DNA of 34,123 nt, from IMG/VR virus record IMGVR_UViG_3300049445_000261, positions 1 through 34,123 of that record. One strand, written 5' to 3'. The position numbers and the translations under genes are program-made. Below the pieces are notes generated by a model, which saw nothing but the letters and a program-made list of their open reading frames with translations, ran no database searches and was not told the origin of the DNA. The stretch's first letter is position 1. Each line of letters opens with the position of its first letter. The stretch comes from a virus. Positions 20,960 to 28,342 of this stretch are shown here, in pieces.

Positions 20960-22060
20960 ATGAAAACGAACTCTCCTGCTACCCTCGACAACCGGGCACT
21001 CCCGGCTGCTTTCGCCGGCCGTCAGCGGTCCGGCATGCTCGACCACGCCCGCGCCGGTGTGCAGTCCTCGTTTGCCGTCGTCGGTTACAAGGGCAAAAAC
21101 TGGCGGCTCAAATACCGTGGCGAGGAGAACCTCGTGCGCGATGGGCAAGGCCGTCCGATGAACGACCTCGAAGTGGTCATCGTCGGCATCGCGCCCAACG
21201 TGGCGAAGACTTTCTACGCCAAGGCCTACGCCGATGGAGACGACAATGCCCCCGACTGTTTTTCGCTGGACGGCGTACAACCGGATGCCAGTGCACCCAA
21301 GAAACAGAACCCAACCTGCGGAAACTGCCCCAACAACCAGTGGGGAAGCCGCATCACCGACAACGGCAAGCGCGCCAAAGCCTGCGCCGACAGCCGGCGC
21401 ATCGCAGTAGTCCCGAGGGGGGACATCGAGAACGAGAGCTACGGCGGCCCTATGCTCCTGCGCATCCCCGCGACCAGCTTGCCCAACCTCGCCGGTTACG
21501 CGGACTTCCTCACCCGCAAGGGCGCGGATGTCCCGTGGGTAGGAACTAAACTCAGCTTCGACTACGACGTGGCTTACCCAAAACTCGTGTTCGAGACCAC
21601 TGGGTTTCTCTCGGACGCCGAGGCGCAAGCTGTGCTGGAGGCGATGGAGAACCCGCTGATCGAGCGCATGCTGCACGACGCCGGCCCTACCGAGTCGGCT
21701 CCCGCAGCAACGGCGGGGGCTGATACGATCCCGGGCCGGCCACCCGCCGCGATGACGGGAGGTGTGGTCACGCCGCTGCGCCGCGCTGCGGGTACGCCGA
21801 CACCGGAACCCGAGCCGGTAGGCGATCCTGAGCCTGAGCCGGAACCCGAGGGTGAGCCTGAACCCACGCCGCCCGTCGCTGCGCAGGGCAGGCCCAACCC
21901 GTTTGCTGCGGCAACGCAGCAGCAGGTGGTGGTCCAGCAGTCCAAGCCTAACGGCGCGGCGAAGCCGGCGCGGCGCACGGCAAGTGCGGTCACCGTGCCG
22001 GAGAAGGCACCGGCCGATCTGGAAAGCGCAATCGATGACCTGCTCTCCGACTTAGCCTAA
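20960..22060 (+). CDS. Candidate ssDNA-binding protein with Cys cluster
   Basis: 366 residues. Core with CGNCPNNQWGSR and KACADSRRIAVVP (putative zinc site), then YGGPMLLRIPATSL and strand-rich segments. The second third is a Pro/Glu repeat region (EPEPVGDPEPEPEPEGEPEP). It ends in an acidic tail (AIDDLLSDLA) like those SSB proteins use to recruit partners. Phage homologues of this layout sit among replication genes; the ssDNA-binding role is inference. Starts at MKTNSPATL, preceded by AGGACCACCCAC, a leader repeated word for word before the primase gene. Confidence 0.68.
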   Translation: MKTNSPATLDNRALPAAFAGRQRSGMLDHARAGVQSSFAVVGYKGKNWRLKYRGEENLVRDGQGRPMNDLEVVIVGIAPNVAKTFYAKAYADGDDNAPDCFSLDGVQPDASAPKKQNPTCGNCPNNQWGSRITDNGKRAKACADSRRIAVVPRGDIENESYGGPMLLRIPATSLPNLAGYADFLTRKGADVPWVGTKLSFDYDVAYPKLVFETTGFLSDAEAQAVLEAMENPLIERMLHDAGPTESAPAATAGADTIPGRPPAAMTGGVVTPLRRAAGTPTPEPEPVGDPEPEPEPEGEPEPTPPVAAQGRPNPFAAATQQQVVVQQSKPNGAAKPARRTASAVTVPEKAPADLESAIDDLLSDLA

Positions 22061-22074
22061 GCCCCCTCAATGCG

Positions 22075-22104
22075 AAGGGGAGCGGGTTGCCGCCCGCTCC
22101 CCTT
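22075..22104 (+). terminator. Hairpin between ssDNA-binding candidate and primase
   Basis: AAGGGGAGCGGG / CCCGCTCCCCTT, 12-bp arms, 6-base loop, no T-run. It lies 14 bases after the stop. Possible partial terminator or transcript-end protector. Confidence 0.6.
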
Positions 22105-22128
22105 CATCGTCTGCCGAGGACCACCCAC

Positions 22129-25026
22129 ATGGACCTAGAGCAGTTCTTGGATCGCATGGTCGCACCGGGAAACTTCCTGGCTCTGTCGACCAAAGGTGAT
22201 CGAGGACTATTTAATTCGTTCTTCCCTCGCGACAACCTCGCCGCCGCAGCCGGACATATACATCATCACTGCGACACACTAGGTCGAGACACATGGTACG
22301 CCGTCGCCAGTTACACTTCCGCAAACCTCGATGGAAATTATTACAAGGGGTTTCGCGGTAAATCAAACACTCAAGCAATCAAATCGTTCTGGTATGACGC
22401 GGACATCTCCCGTGCGGGGGACGGCAAGGACCCATCTAAAACCTACGCCAACGATAAAGAAGTGGCGCAGTGGGTCCGGGGGTTTAGTCAAGCGACTGGT
22501 TTCCCACTGCCAAACGTCTGGATAAAATCCGGCTACGGCATCCATTTATACTGGGTGCTTGTCGACGCGCTGCCTTCGCACGAGTGGGAGCTATACGCTG
22601 AGGCGTTCAAGGCCCTGCTCGTAGCCAACGGCGCGCGCGGCGACATTGGCATAACCACCGACGCCGCTCGAATACTCAGGATACCTGGGACATTTAACTA
22701 CAAGGTGCCGGGCCAGCCCGCACCTTGTTACATCATGCTCGACTACCCCGATCACCCCAACGATGAGGTGTTGTCGAAGCTCGTCACTACCAGTAGTGCG
22801 GCTAGTCTAGGCCAACCAAGCAAGGCCTTTACCCAATCGACATCCATGGCCGCGAACGCCAAGGCGGGGATGTCCGGTCCGCTGCGCGATTTCGAGCAGA
22901 TCTCCCGCAGCTGCGCGCAGGTCGCGACATCCCTCATAGAGAATGGCGCTAACGACGGCAGGAATTTGTGGCGGCACATGCTCACCCTCGCACATTTTTG
23001 TGAGGATGCAAGGCAGTGGTCGCACGAGATAGGCCACACCCATCCGACCTATGACGCGGACAAGACCGACAAGGAGGTCGATCTCGTCGCTCACGAGATC
23101 GACACCAAGGCCGGTCTAGGACCGCCGCTCTGCACCACCTTCAATGCCGAGCGCCCGGGGATATGCCCGACATGTCCGCACTGGGGAAAGGTCAAGTCGC
23201 CTATTGCAGTGGGTCTGCTGCAACAACCGGCTACACCCGACGACCTGCCGTCCGGTTACCGGCGAACCAACGGCCGGCTCGAGTTTCAGGATAAAGAAAC
23301 TAAGGAATGGGAGTGGTTCTTCGAGGGTGATGTCCTCGAAGGGCTTGTCGATAAGGTCGGGGAGCGCACCCGGTTTATGTTCAAGCAGGTGCGTTCCGGC
23401 AAGGTCGATTGGCCTGTGCTGTGGCACGACGAGGTCAACCACAAATCGGGACATGCCGTGCTGTCGCGCGCGGGGGTCGTGTTAAATCACTGGAACGTCA
23501 AACATTTTGTGAGCCTGATCATGGCCTGGATCGACCAGCTTCTAAAAGCAACCCAGCAACTCGACAAGCCGCTACCGAGTTTTGGCTGGGGCTATGAGAA
23601 CGGAGCCTATACCGGGTTCGCCTTGGCTCGTACCTTTTATGGGGCAGACGGGGTCGAGCGTGCCTCGCCCAGTGGTGAGCTGACCTTAGTCAACTACTAC
23701 CGGCCCGAGGGCACACTGCCTGAGTGGCAGGACGCGGCGCGTTTCGTCGCGGCCGACGTACCCGAGATCCACTGTGCTATCGCCGCGTCCTTTGGCGCGC
23801 CCTTGCTCAGGCTTAGCGGCGAGAACGGCGGCTGTGTTTCGTTTGTCGGTCCGTCGGGCGTCGGCAAGTCATCGGCCTTTATCGCCGGTGCGTCTGCTTG
23901 GGGCGACCCGCAGAAGACCATGTTTTCCCTCGACGATACATTTAACTACCAGTCGAAATTTATCGGCGAAACCCAGGCGCTGCCGATCTACTGGGACGAG
24001 GCAAAGATCGTTACTAAGGACCGGCAGGTCGAACTGGTTAACATGCTGCACAAGTTAACCCAGGGGCGTGATAAAGGCCGGCTCACCGCCGACACTAAGA
24101 TGCGGACACCGGGCGAGTGGAGCACCCTCTTCCCGATCTCGACCAACAACTCGATCGCCGACATGGTCGCCGCTCAGGACGGCCACAAGAGCGCGACCCT
24201 GGTCAGGGTGTTGGAGATCGAGATCGACCGGCCGGGGATGAAACCGCTGGCCGAAGCCTCGCAGATCGTCGCGAAACTCAGGATCAACTACGGCCACGCC
24301 GGGCAGATCTACGCCCGCTACATCGCCCAGCACGCCGCCGCCCTGGAAGCGACGGTGACCGAGATGAAGCAACGCTTTATGGACGCGACCTCTCCGCATG
24401 AAAACGAAGAGAGGTTCTACGTATCGAGCGCCGCGTGCATCATGGTCGGCGCGGCCTTAGCCGCTAGGCTAGGGATCATCCAGCTCGACATTCCTGGCAT
24501 AGGTAGGGTCCTCAAGGATGCCATACTACGTGCGCGTAGTATGCGCCATCAGCACGAGCCAAAATCCGACGAGGAAAAGCTGGTCAAGATCCTCGACGAC
24601 TTCTGCAACGACAATATCAATTCAAGGATTGTCACCACCCGCTTCGGTAAGCCGGGTCCGTCTTCGCCCTTATACGCCGGCGAGCCGCGCGAGAAGCTCC
24701 CCCTCAAGCTCGACCTGCCGACACCGGCCTATCACATCGCCGGGACCGACAACGCAATCAGGATAGATCGCGGGCACTTCTCTGACTGGTGCCAGAAGAA
24801 AGGCCACCCGCCCACCCGCTTGGTCGAGCAGATGATCAAGTCATGGAACGGGATCAACTCGCGCGGCTCGCTCGGTTCCGGCACCGCCTATCACAGCGCG
24901 CGGCGGTATTTCTTTCAGCTGTCGTTCGTCAACCCGGCGATCGCCCACATCCTCGACCCCTACGTCGAGTACGTGATCACCCCCAAGACACCCAAAGTGG
25001 TGCCCATCAAAGGAGCTAGACCGTGA
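22129..25026 (+). CDS. Primase-helicase (AEP primase plus P-loop helicase)
   Basis: 965 residues. N-terminal primase of archaeo-eukaryotic type: WYDADIS (Asp90, Asp92), SGYGIHLYW (His139), and AARILRIPGTFNYK. A middle region has a Cys pair (GICPTCPHWG). C-terminal P-loop ATPase: GPSGVGKS (574-581) and YWDEAK (Asp623-Glu624), with SNNSIADM as sensor; similar in layout to DUF927/D5-type helicases. It should lay primers and unwind DNA for the polymerase. Contains palindrome site 19 (TTSS, in the linker after the primase domain) and a separate 9-bp inverted repeat at 24522. Confidence 0.88.
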   Translation: MDLEQFLDRMVAPGNFLALSTKGDRGLFNSFFPRDNLAAAAGHIHHHCDTLGRDTWYAVASYTSANLDGNYYKGFRGKSNTQAIKSFWYDADISRAGDGKDPSKTYANDKEVAQWVRGFSQATGFPLPNVWIKSGYGIHLYWVLVDALPSHEWELYAEAFKALLVANGARGDIGITTDAARILRIPGTFNYKVPGQPAPCYIMLDYPDHPNDEVLSKLVTTSSAASLGQPSKAFTQSTSMAANAKAGMSGPLRDFEQISRSCAQVATSLIENGANDGRNLWRHMLTLAHFCEDARQWSHEIGHTHPTYDADKTDKEVDLVAHEIDTKAGLGPPLCTTFNAERPGICPTCPHWGKVKSPIAVGLLQQPATPDDLPSGYRRTNGRLEFQDKETKEWEWFFEGDVLEGLVDKVGERTRFMFKQVRSGKVDWPVLWHDEVNHKSGHAVLSRAGVVLNHWNVKHFVSLIMAWIDQLLKATQQLDKPLPSFGWGYENGAYTGFALARTFYGADGVERASPSGELTLVNYYRPEGTLPEWQDAARFVAADVPEIHCAIAASFGAPLLRLSGENGGCVSFVGPSGVGKSSAFIAGASAWGDPQKTMFSLDDTFNYQSKFIGETQALPIYWDEAKIVTKDRQVELVNMLHKLTQGRDKGRLTADTKMRTPGEWSTLFPISTNNSIADMVAAQDGHKSATLVRVLEIEIDRPGMKPLAEASQIVAKLRINYGHAGQIYARYIAQHAAALEATVTEMKQRFMDATSPHENEERFYVSSAACIMVGAALAARLGIIQLDIPGIGRVLKDAILRARSMRHQHEPKSDEEKLVKILDDFCNDNINSRIVTTRFGKPGPSSPLYAGEPREKLPLKLDLPTPAYHIAGTDNAIRIDRGHFSDWCQKKGHPPTRLVEQMIKSWNGINSRGSLGSGTAYHSARRYFFQLSFVNPAIAHILDPYVEYVITPKTPKVVPIKGARP
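22785..22798. repeat. 14-bp palindrome site 19 (CACTACCAGTAGTG)
   Basis: Both arms perfect; in the primase-helicase linker, frame Thr-Thr-Ser-Ser. Confidence 0.92.
24522..24543. repeat. 9-bp inverted repeat in primase-helicase gene
   Basis: CATACTACG-TGCG-CGTAGTATG. Shares the ACTAC/GTAGT core with the 14-bp palindrome but with wider spacing; may be a variant site or coincidence. Confidence 0.6.
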
Positions 25027-25202
25027 TCGAACCGTTCAAACCAGAGCGCCAGCTGACCTGCCCGCACGGGCGCTACTGGAAGTCGTGTGATCGATGCCGG
25101 CATAACGGTGATAGGTACAGGAACGCTATCCTGTTTGCCGAGCAGATGGAACGCGAGCTGCGCGTCGAGCGCGCGAAGAAGCTCGATGTCCAGGGCCGGT
25201 GA
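25023..25202 (+). CDS. Small zinc-finger-like protein
   Basis: 59 residues, GTG start overlapping the primase stop (GTGA) after a GGAGCTAG SD. Begins MIEPFKPERQLTCPHGRYWKSC then DRCRHNG, giving C..H....C..C..H, a likely zinc site. The rest is a charged helix (AEQMERELRVERAKKLD). Related in style to the zinc-ribbon protein at 6367. Confidence 0.72.
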   Translation: MIEPFKPERQLTCPHGRYWKSCDRCRHNGDRYRNAILFAEQMERELRVERAKKLDVQGR

Positions 25203-25500
25203 GCCGCGCGGCCCCAAGTGGTCGCCGCGCGAGATCGTGCGGTTGCGGGGCTACGCGGCGCGGGGGTTCTCGGCGCGCGAAGCGGGTATCCTCGTCGGTC
25301 GCTCGACCGCCGCTGTGCAGATGATCTCGGGGCGGGTCGGGATTACATGGCACGGGCCGATGGGCGCGCCTAAGATGAACCGCAACCGCAAGCTCGGCGA
25401 GTGGCGCAAGGAGTTGAGGAGGATCACTACCGGTAGTGAAGGATCGATCGGAGCCAGCGCCGCCACCAGGGAACCCGCTTCAGCAGCAAGGTGGCGTTAG
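25186..25500 (+). CDS. Helix-turn-helix protein (GcrA-like)
   Basis: 104 residues. WSPREIVRLRGYAARG then AREAGILVGRSTAAVQMISGRVGI: tryptophan-led helix followed by an HTH, as in the small protein at 7991 and in GcrA-like regulators. The basic stretch KMNRNRKLGEWRKELRR follows. Start at the ATG at 25186, inside the preceding gene; weak SD. A perfectly symmetric 14-bp palindrome encodes TTGSE near the end. Last + gene before the convergent operon. Confidence 0.72.
   Translation: MSRAGEPRGPKWSPREIVRLRGYAARGFSAREAGILVGRSTAAVQMISGRVGITWHGPMGAPKMNRNRKLGEWRKELRRITTGSEGSIGASAATREPASAARWR
25425..25438. repeat. 14-bp palindrome site 20 (CACTACCGGTAGTG)
   Basis: Fully self-complementary over all 14 bases; in the HTH gene, frame Thr-Thr-Gly-Ser. 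On the minus strand it supplies the stop codon of the 33-residue candidate ORF. Confidence 0.93.
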
Positions 25501-25528
25501 CGCAGTGCGCGGCGAGGTAGGTAATCAT
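25427..25528 (-). CDS. Possible 33-residue basic peptide, antisense to HTH gene end
   Basis: MITYLAAHCANATLLLKRVPWW then RRWLRSILHYR: a hydrophobic start with a Trp/Arg-rich amphipathic end. It starts six bases after the stop of the minus operon, with AGGG close upstream. It overlaps the end of the + HTH gene by 74 bases. It may be only a shadow frame. Confidence 0.22.
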   Translation of the reverse strand: MITYLAAHCANATLLLKRVPWWRRWLRSILHYR

Positions 25529-25533
25529 CTACC

Positions 25534-25710
25534 CTAAAATATAGCGGCGCGGTTGCGCGGTCCACGCCGCGTGCTTAGGCCCCAGGAAGTAATCACGCGC
25601 CGCGCCGCCTCGCGCATCTCGCGTGTGAAATGCCGGGGGTCGAGTTCAAACTCGAGCAGTCGCGCAGCGACCTCGGGGTCGGATCGAGTCTGATCTGCTT
25701 CGTCGCTCAC
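25534..25710 (-). CDS. Hypothetical 58-residue protein
   Basis: Not recognised. MSDEADQTRSDPEVAARLLE, then FELDPRHFTREMREAARRVI and a basic end. Starts with GTG overlapping the previous stop (GTGA). Last clear gene of the minus operon. Confidence 0.6.
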   Translation of the reverse strand: MSDEADQTRSDPEVAARLLEFELDPRHFTREMREAARRVITSWGLSTRRGPRNRAAIF

Positions 25711-25868
25711 CCGCGCAGCCCCGGCAGAAAGATAAACAAAGCCAACAATAACACTGCGGTGAAAGCAAGAAACGATCTACCCGCTGTGTACGGCGCGAGC
25801 GCCGGGTAGGGGATAAGCGTCAGGAACCAGAGGAACAAGACGACGACCTCGAGGATCTCGATGATCAT
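25707..25868 (-). CDS. 53-residue two-span membrane protein
   Basis: Two hydrophobic segments: IIEILEVVVLFLWFLTLIPY and FLAFTAVLLLALFIFLPG, joined by a short loop (PALAPYTAGRS). ATG overlaps the stop of the upstream gene (ATGA). Possible small lysis or membrane-modifying protein. Confidence 0.7.
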   Translation of the reverse strand: MIIEILEVVVLFLWFLTLIPYPALAPYTAGRSFLAFTAVLLLALFIFLPGLRG

Positions 25869-26071
25869 TTCTTTCCTCCCCCGCCACCGCCGCGCTTACC
25901 GTGGTAGTTGGGTCCCCCAGGGGCCGCGCCGGCTTTCCGGGCTAGCTCGCCGATGACGCCGCCGGGCACTCCGGCGTCGCGCAATTGGGCTGACCTTCCG
26001 CCGTAGCCCAGCGCGTTGGATTTTCCTTTGTAGGTCCCCGACGTTTTAATCGGGCCTCGTCCCTTCGCCAT
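25865..26071 (-). CDS. 68-residue basic glycine-rich protein
   Basis: MAKGRGPIKTSGTYKGKSN, then ALGYGGRSAQLRDAG, VIGELARKAG and a lysine/glycine tail (KRGGGGGGKK). The shape resembles small basic virion-associated proteins; the start MAK and Lys-rich tail recall the 48-residue protein at 28187. The ATG lies inside the end of the Gp49-family gene (26-base overlap). Confidence 0.68.
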   Translation of the reverse strand: MAKGRGPIKTSGTYKGKSNALGYGGRSAQLRDAGVPGGVIGELARKAGAAPGGPNYHGKRGGGGGGKK

Positions 26072-26378
26072 CTTTGGCTTCCCCCTCGTAGAGGCTCTGC
26101 CGCAGTCTATACCCTTCGAGCGCCCAGATCTGGTCGCGCGCATGAGCGCGGGCGATCTTACGCCCAAGTTCGGGGTCGAAATTATCCGAGCTGGCCGGGG
26201 CGCTGTGGCCCACCACGATAAAGTCGTTGCGCAGGATCAGCGCGCACACGGTGAGCGAGGTGCCGGGGAAGACATAGTAATCCTCCCCGACAATCGCGTG
26301 GTCGATGTCGGCCGGGGTGAGGCGCGGCGCGTTGAGATGCTTGGCTCGAGCCTCGATCTCGACATCGTTCTCGGTCAT
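26046..26378 (-). CDS. Gp49-family phage protein
   Basis: 110 residues. PRLTPADIDHAIVGEDYYVF, then GTSLTVCALILRNDFIVVGHSA, NFDPELGRKIARAHARDQIW and LEGYRLRQSL follow the pattern of the Gp49/gp66-like phage family (not the T4 endonuclease VII of the same name). Function not established. In other phages it commonly lies next to an Acb2-like gene, as here. SD GGAG seven bases before ATG. Confidence 0.88.
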   Translation of the reverse strand: MTENDVEIEARAKHLNAPRLTPADIDHAIVGEDYYVFPGTSLTVCALILRNDFIVVGHSAPASSDNFDPELGRKIARAHARDQIWALEGYRLRQSLYEGEAKDGEGTRPD

Positions 26379-26382
26379 GACG

Positions 26383-26601
26383 CTACTCCGCTCGCGGCGA
26401 CCCGTCTGGATTGCGGGTGATCGCGATGTTAGCCCACATCCCTACCTCACGCAGCTTACGCATCAGGTAGGTCTTATCGGGTCCGTCCGGCACGATCTCG
26501 TCGAGGAAGTTCGCCAGCTCGGCGAACGAGACGCGGCACTCCTGCATCCTGTCGATCTGCGCTTGAGGCGGTTGCAGGTAGGCGAATGTCGAGTCGTGCA
26601 T
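26383..26601 (-). CDS. Acb2-like cyclic-nucleotide sponge (anti-CBASS candidate)
   Basis: 72 residues. The run PPQAQIDRMQECRVSFAELANF, then VPDGPDKTYLMRKLREVGMWANIAITRN, matches the helical-hairpin layout of Acb2/Vs.4-type proteins (RM..R....A..I...P...K......L.E..MWAN.AI). Known members bind cyclic di- and trinucleotide signals and so blunt CBASS defence. Four bases before the Gp49-family gene, a typical pairing. The recognition is by eye and the family is short, so function is likely but not certain. ATG overlaps the stop of the PEP-CTERM gene upstream (TAATG). Confidence 0.75.
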   Translation of the reverse strand: MHDSTFAYLQPPQAQIDRMQECRVSFAELANFLDEIVPDGPDKTYLMRKLREVGMWANIAITRNPDGSPRAE

Positions 26602-27344
26602 TACGCGGCCTCCATACCCCCGCTGTTGCGCCGGCGGTGCCACCAGCCTAGCACACCCAGCCCGGCCAGCGCCGTGCCGAAGATAGCAAGGGTGCCGGGT
26701 TCGGGCACGGCGGCTGCACTCGGCACCGCGATTATGTAGAAGCTCTCCGCGCCGTCCGACGCCATATCCCAGGCAGCGTGAAAGATCAGGTTGTCGCCGG
26801 GCTGCACCCCGGCGTCGAGCAGGTCGAACCCCGAGATCAGGTAATCACCCTTGCCGTTGCCGTTGTTGATGTCGGGCAACGCCAGATTACCCGTGAAGTC
26901 GAAGATCACCCGCTGCCCCGCCGGGAGCGAGAGATCGATCAGCTGGAACGCTTGCAGGTGCTCCTGGTTCATCGCCGTGTTGATGTCGATCACCACCCCG
27001 AAATCAAACCTGGGGTCGGTACCGCCGGCGTTGAGGAAATTTTCCAGGAGGGTGCCGGGGTAGGCGATCGCGTTGTTCTCGTCGTTGTTCAACAGCGGCC
27101 CGCCGCCGAGGATGTTCGTACTAAAGGTATTGAACGAAGTATCGGAACCTGTGTTCGAGAAATTGTTGTACCCGAAATTACTCGGGTTTTGCGCCGTCGT
27201 GCCGCAGATGACGCACGGGTTGGACTGCGACTGCGGCACGGTCTGACCGGCGGGCAGCGCGCCGATGGTCAGGTTGTTGAGCGCGTCGGCATAAGCCGGC
27301 AGCGCGGCGAGGATGATCCCCGCCGCCATTATAATGTGCTTCAT
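26601..27344 (-). CDS. Secreted PEP-CTERM protein 2
   Basis: 247 residues. Signal peptide MKHIIMAAGIILAALPAYA; long extracellular part rich in Asn, Gly, Ser and Thr, with an early CVICG. C-terminal sorting signal: VPEPGTLAIF (from residue 213), hydrophobic helix GTALAGLGVLGWW and basic HRRR. PEP-CTERM tails are recognised by host exosortase and are found on surface/biofilm proteins of Gram-negative bacteria. Overlaps the upstream PEP-CTERM gene by four bases (ATGA). Phage genes with this signal are unusual. Confidence 0.9.
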   Translation of the reverse strand: MKHIIMAAGIILAALPAYADALNNLTIGALPAGQTVPQSQSNPCVICGTTAQNPSNFGYNNFSNTGSDTSFNTFSTNILGGGPLLNNDENNAIAYPGTLLENFLNAGGTDPRFDFGVVIDINTAMNQEHLQAFQLIDLSLPAGQRVIFDFTGNLALPDINNGNGKGDYLISGFDLLDAGVQPGDNLIFHAAWDMASDGAESFYIIAVPSAAAVPEPGTLAIFGTALAGLGVLGWWHRRRNSGGMEAA

Positions 27345-28027
27345 GCGGCTGCTCCATTGTTGAGGTTGCGACGGCGGCGAGCGATAAGGCCGAGACCCAC
27401 CAGCGCCGTGCCGAAGATGACCAACGAGGTCGGCTCGGGCACGGCCTGCTGCTCAACATCGATCGTCAGGTTCGCGCCGCCCTGGCCGTTGGTGACGATG
27501 GTGTAGGCCTCGGTCAGCGAGAACAAGCCCAGGCCCGTGTTGGCCGCAGTCGTCAACGATTGGGTCTGCAGCTGGGCGAAGAAGGTGTCGGTGTCGAGGA
27601 TGTCACCGGGGAGGATCGGGTTCCCCGGCCCGGGGACCGAGTTGTCGGTCTGGACGCTGGTAACCTCGAGGACGTTGTTCACCGAGCCGGTAAACAGATT
27701 GGTCGTCAGCGCCGAGAGAAAGTTAGCGACGCCCGACGCGGTCAAGCCCGTCTCGGTGACCCATAGGGTGAACGACCCGGCGGCCCCCGAATTGTTGACG
27801 TTGATCGTGTTCGAGAACAGTGAGCCGGGGGGCAGCGGCGGCGTGCCGTCAGCCGTGCCGGAGACCGTCCACGAGCCGATATTGGTCGGCCCGAAATTGG
27901 TCGGGCTGGGCGCGGTGGCGGTCTGAGTGTTGCCGAGATTGTCCTCGCCGGTGATGGTGATCGGCAGCGCGTAGGCCGGGATCGCGGTCGAAGCCAGAAG
28001 AGCTGCAGCGGCGAGAAGGTTTTTCAT
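27341..28027 (-). CDS. Secreted PEP-CTERM protein 1
   Basis: 228 residues. Signal peptide MKNLLAAAALLASTAIPAYA; body of Thr/Asn/Gly-rich strands (SFTLWVTETGLTASGVANF). C-terminal VPEPTSLVIF (from residue 196), helix GTALVGLGLIA and RRRR. Its tail shares IFGTAL.GLG with protein 2, so the pair may be duplicates with diverged bodies. First gene of the minus operon; SD GGAG lies 10 bases before the ATG, just after a 10-bp inverted repeat. Confidence 0.92.
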   Translation of the reverse strand: MKNLLAAAALLASTAIPAYALPITITGEDNLGNTQTATAPSPTNFGPTNIGSWTVSGTADGTPPLPPGSLFSNTINVNNSGAAGSFTLWVTETGLTASGVANFLSALTTNLFTGSVNNVLEVTSVQTDNSVPGPGNPILPGDILDTDTFFAQLQTQSLTTAANTGLGLFSLTEAYTIVTNGQGGANLTIDVEQQAVPEPTSLVIFGTALVGLGLIARRRRNLNNGAAA

Positions 28028-28040
28028 AGGTGGGTTCTCC

Positions 28041-28064
28041 GTGTGCGGTACATATACCGCACAC
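28041..28064 (-). promoter_or_regulatory. Inverted repeat upstream of the PEP-CTERM operon
   Basis: GTGTGCGGTA-CATA-TACCGCACAC, 10-bp perfect arms, adjacent to the SD of PEP-CTERM gene 1. Operator or 5' leader hairpin. No T-run, so a terminator is less likely. The remaining gap to 28186 has one 7-bp inverted repeat (TTCCAGA/TCTGGAA, 28141-28161) and palindrome site 21; I see no gene in it. Confidence 0.6.
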
Positions 28065-28168
28065 GCACACCCCGGGCCAGTTTGCTAGCCTAGGTTTTTC
28101 AGCTGGTTAGTCGAGCGGCCCGTACCAAAACTGTAAAGTATTCCAGATACCCGTTCTGGAAAACTTAT

Positions 28169-28182
28169 CACTACCGGTAGTG
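28169..28182. repeat. 14-bp palindrome site 21 (CACTACCGGTAGTG)
   Basis: Fully self-complementary; intergenic, four bases past the stop of the 48-residue gene and upstream of the PEP-CTERM operon on the minus strand. Confidence 0.93.
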
Positions 28183-28186
28183 GGTG

Positions 28187-28333
28187 TTATTTCCCTTTGC
28201 CCTTCTTCTTCATGTCCTCGCGGCGTTCCTCGCTCGCCGTAGGGATCTTGCCGGCCTTGCGCTCGAGGCGGTCTTCCTTGTCGTCCGCTTTTGTATATTT
28301 GCGGGTGAAGTTTGCCGTCGATGATTTCGCCAT
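28187..28333 (-). CDS. 48-residue lysine-rich protein
   Basis: MAKSSTANFTRKYTKADDKED, then RLERKAGKIPTASEERREDM and KKKGKGK. Excellent SD (AGGAGG) seven bases before the ATG, right after the stop of the giant virion gene. Small basic proteins of this kind are common beside virion genes and may bind DNA or be packaged; function unknown. Confidence 0.75.
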   Translation of the reverse strand: MAKSSTANFTRKYTKADDKEDRLERKAGKIPTASEERREDMKKKGKGK

Positions 28334-28342
28334 TGCACCCTC

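Noticed and set aside
26778-27506. 242-residue plus-strand frame
   Set aside because: It is antisense to both PEP-CTERM genes, which have clear signal peptides and sorting tails; its composition is typical of a high-GC shadow frame.
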